This document shows positions 6,248 to 7,489 of a DNA stretch of 7,489 bases, piece after piece. The notes under the pieces are model-generated. The model did not search any database. It was not told the DNA's origin and saw only the letters and a list, made by a program, of their open reading frames with translations. Numbering within the stretch: position 1 is the stretch's first letter; each line of letters starts with the position of its first letter. A program made the position numbers and the translations under genes. Source of the DNA: Gemmatimonadales bacterium (GTDB lineage: Bacteria > Gemmatimonadota > Gemmatimonadetes > Gemmatimonadales > GWC2-71-9); NCBI GenBank assembly GCA_013813675.1, contig JACCRH010000250.1, positions 1 through 7,489 on the forward strand. The letters run 5' to 3'.

Positions 6248-6714
6248 AGCGGCCCATCTTCCTGGCACTCGGCGTGCCGGCCGCGCTGCTTCTCGGTGTG
6301 GCCGAGGGCTTGGCGGCCCAGCCGGCGGAGGAGCGCGCTGACTCGATGCTGGTCGAACTCGTGGTTCCCCGGAATGTCGCGACCGGCCAGCCGGTACCGA
6401 TGGCGCTCAGGATCCGCAACATCGGCGACCGGCCCATCGAGCTGTATCTCCACGGGCGTCCGATTGCGTTCGACCTGACCGTGCGGCGCGAGGGCGAGGT
6501 GGTCTGGCGCCGGCTCGAGGGCGCGACGGTCTCGGCCATCCTGCAGATACGGACCCTCGCCGCCGGTGAAGTGCTCGAGTTGAAAGAGCGCTGGACACAG
6601 CAGGACAACAGCGGCCGGCGAGTCGGTCCCGGTGACTACGTGGTAAGTGGCACAGTGCTTACCGACCGGGAGCCGCTGAAGGCGGCCGCTGTTCCTCTGC
6701 GGATCGGCGATTGA
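6244..6714 (+). CDS. Exported BsuPI-domain protein, putative proteinase inhibitor
   Basis: The 156-residue product starts at TTG 6244, which shares 4 nt (TTGA) with the protease stop codon. A secretion signal (residues 1-24, K-R then a Leu/Ala-rich core, likely cleavage after GLA) precedes a single beta-rich domain. That domain has the BsuPI pattern: A-L-R-I-R-N-I-G-D-R-P-I-E-L (54-67), F-D-L-T-V-R (76-81), V-V-W-R (86-89), L-A-A-G-E-V-L-E-L (105-113), W-T-Q (117-119), P-G-D-Y-V-V-S-G-T (129-137). BsuPI is the fold of the Bacillus intracellular proteinase inhibitor, but this copy is exported. The closest GGAG (6227-6230) is 13 nt upstream, too far to be ideal, so translation may depend on ribosomes finishing the protease. 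No Cys follows the signal, so it is probably soluble. The domain call is strong; inhibition of the neighbouring protease is inference from gene order. Confidence 0.8.
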   Translation: MKRPIFLALGVPAALLLGVAEGLAAQPAEERADSMLVELVVPRNVATGQPVPMALRIRNIGDRPIELYLHGRPIAFDLTVRREGEVVWRRLEGATVSAILQIRTLAAGEVLELKERWTQQDNSGRRVGPGDYVVSGTVLTDREPLKAAAVPLRIGD

Positions 6715-6734
6715 GGATCCGCGAGGGCGTCACG

Positions 6735-6748
6735 GCGGCCTTTGCCGC
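6735..6748 (+). terminator. Possible GC-rich terminator hairpin after the BsuPI-domain gene
   Basis: GCGGC-CTTT-GCCGC forms a 5-bp stem with a 4-nt loop, with one flanking G-T wobble, 20 nt after the stop codon. No T-run follows, so it would be a weak or Rho-assisted terminator. Confidence 0.25.
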
Positions 6749-6771
6749 TCCGACCACCTATTGCGAAGGAG

Positions 6772-6789
6772 TGTAGAACAGCCGCTACA
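6772..6789 (+). promoter_or_regulatory. Inverted repeat TGTAG-N8-CTACA (copy B)
   Basis: This is the counterpart of the dyad at 2490-2507, with one compensatory base-pair change in the arms. The 8-nt centre is also nearly kept: AACAGCCG here and AACATCCG in copy A. Confidence 0.4.
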
Positions 6790-6886
6790 GAGCATTAACC
6801 CAACCGGCTTCGGCCCAGCATCTCGATCTGCTTTCACGACTTGCCTCGCGGCCCAGGGGTTCGACGCACGGCATGCCTCTCGCACG
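6773..6886 (+). repeat. Conserved upstream block, copy B
   Basis: This is the gapless homologue of 2491-2604, with all internal spacings kept: ACGACTTG at 6836 and the 17-bp perfect match at 6870-6886. It lies 98 bp before the truncated leader gene. Block and leader were apparently duplicated together. It accounts for most of the gap after the BsuPI-domain gene. Confidence 0.7.
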
Positions 6887-6939
6887 ACTCCCATTCGTTC
6901 ACTGCACGAAGTCGCATCTCGAACTGACGATTGGGAGTC
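6886..6939 (+). promoter_or_regulatory. Nested hairpin in the leader of the truncated gene
   Basis: An outer 8-bp perfect stem GACTCCCA (6886-6893) with TGGGAGTC (6932-6939) encloses a 5-bp hairpin TTCGT-TCACTGC-ACGAA (6894-6910). The inner 7-nt loop shares ACTGC with the loop of the copy-A hairpin at 2609-2627, though the stem sequences differ. Structure is predicted by eye only. Confidence 0.3.
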
Positions 6940-6984
6940 CAGCCTCAGATGCCGGAGTCCACGCAGCCCTTCGCGAGGTATGCC

Positions 6985-7119
6985 ATGCGCCGGCCTCTCA
7001 GTAACACGGTCGGCCTTTTTGCCTTCCTGCTTCTCGGTATGGGCCTGCTGGTGCAGGCGTGCGAGCAAGATGGGCTCGTGCCCACCGGGCGGCTATGGCC
7101 GGCTCATATGCGCCACTGA
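6985..7119 (+). pseudogene. Truncated lipoprotein leader gene, paralogue of the oxidase N-terminus
   Basis: The 44-codon frame starts at ATG 6985 with GAGG 6 nt upstream. Its first 35 residues match the oxidase gene's first 35 at 25 positions, including M-R-R-P-L, G-L-L-V-Q-A-C and D-G-L-V-P-T-G. Lipobox Cys26 is kept. After T-G the two diverge: nine more residues follow here and then TGA, with no propeller or repeat domain downstream. A short nucleotide resemblance (CTATGGCC against GATCTGGCC) just past the break hints at a frameshifting indel before homology is lost. Several differences within the leader are synonymous (for example GTC/GTG Val, GCT/GCG Ala, GAC/GAT Asp), so the copy evolved under coding constraint before truncation or still makes a small lipoprotein. 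A remnant is the simpler reading; a functional 19-residue lipopeptide is not excluded. Confidence 0.6.
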
Positions 7120-7363
7120 TTAGCTTCGAAGCGATTGATCGAGCCTCACCCGCAGCCGCCTCCACCTCTCGCTTTGCATTCACGGTTCACTCCGTCCTTA
7201 GGGCTTCAGGAATCGCCGCATACCTTGGCGCCGAACAGCGTCCCGTTTGAGCCAGCGATCGGGCGATCACGGGGGCAACGCTCGCAGTGGAACTCGCCAG
7301 CCGCGACGGGGGACGAGGTTGCCGCGCGGCGGGTCGAGGCTCGAGTCTACCGGCCGCACGGTG
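7120..7363. other. Intergenic stretch with no recognisable feature
   Basis: I find no signal peptide, domain motif, tRNA shape or strong hairpin here. Open frames on the plus strand are Pro/Ser/Arg-rich and have no ribosome binding site. This segment may carry decayed sequence of the gene truncated at 7119. Confidence 0.45.
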
Positions 7364-7489
7364 TTAAGCAAGCAGCGCCAACACTTCGCCGGGGGCCCGA
7401 GTCGTCACCGGAGCTCCCTCGAAGTCTTTCGGGTTCCGCGTCACCAAATAGTCGGCGCTGACCTGCAGGCATGCTGCCGCCTGGACGCC
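7364..7489 (-). CDS. PIN-domain protein (VapC-like toxin), C-terminal fragment
   Basis: The minus strand is open from the window edge to TAA at 7366-7364 and encodes the last 41 residues of a protein. The readable part includes A-D-Y-L-V-T-R-N-P-K-D-F (residues 12-23 of the fragment), followed by A-P-V and P-G-E-V-L-A-L-L at the end. This is the characteristic tail of PIN-domain ribonucleases: the V-T-R-N-x-x-D-F strand and loop carries the last acidic active-site residue, and the P-x-E-x-L-x-L-L helix closes the domain. Such proteins are usually VapC toxins that cleave tRNA or rRNA and are encoded with a small antitoxin just upstream, which here would lie beyond the right edge. The partner and full-length integrity cannot be judged. 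The gene is convergent with the truncated leader gene. Confidence 0.75.
   Translation of the reverse strand, partial: GVQAAACLQVSADYLVTRNPKDFEGAPVTTRAPGEVLALLA

Noticed and set aside
6855..6875. GGTTCGA-like T-arm suggesting a tRNA
   Set aside because: No acceptor stem, anticodon arm or matching length around it.
1..7489. CRISPR array, insertion sequence or phage genes
   Set aside because: No regularly spaced long repeats, transposase motifs, terminal inverted repeats or phage structural genes were found; the only short-period repeat is the REP tail.

Overview
The window is GC-rich, densely coding bacterial DNA. It is dominated by exported lipoproteins: four lipobox signal peptides are intact and one more sits on a truncated gene. 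The lipoprotein leader style (VQAC followed by D-G-L-V-P-T-G), Ig-like and InlB-type repeat modules, and a REP-type palindrome common in soil bacteria suggest a Gemmatimonadota-like soil or sediment organism. That assignment is inference; no rRNA or marker gene is present.

Layout from left to right. (1) Minus strand, running off the left edge: the first 47 residues of a predicted lipoprotein (1-141). (2) Minus strand, 256-2340: a lipoprotein with four Ig-like domains and a C-terminal TIM-barrel, glycoside-hydrolase-like domain. (3) A 351-bp divergent intergenic region (2341-2691) holding a regulatory or leader block that recurs later in the window. (4) Plus strand, 2692-4758: a lipoprotein copper-radical oxidase of the galactose oxidase/glyoxal oxidase family. 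All five expected metal and radical ligands are in place, and two Cys-rich InlB-like repeats precede the catalytic part. (5) A REP-like hairpin with a degenerate 21-bp tandem tail (4781-4890). (6) Plus strand, 5006-6247: a lipoprotein trypsin-like serine protease. (7) Plus strand, 6244-6714: an exported BsuPI-domain protein that starts at a TTG overlapping the protease stop codon. (8) 6772-7119: a second copy of the oxidase upstream block and signal peptide, truncated to 44 codons. (9) Minus strand, 7364-7489: the C-terminus of a PIN-domain (VapC-like) protein running off the right edge.

Functional reading. Genes 2 and 4 are envelope proteins that could act on carbohydrates or aldehydes. Genes 6 and 7 look like a translationally coupled pair of a secreted protease and a putative proteinase inhibitor. 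The strongest unexplained signal is the pair of related upstream regions at about 2490-2691 and 6772-6984. They share a gapless block of about 114 bp, roughly two-thirds identical, with a conserved dyad, a fixed-spacing ACGACTTG motif and a 17-bp perfect match. In both cases a near-identical lipoprotein leader follows: one leads a 688-residue oxidase, the other ends almost at once.
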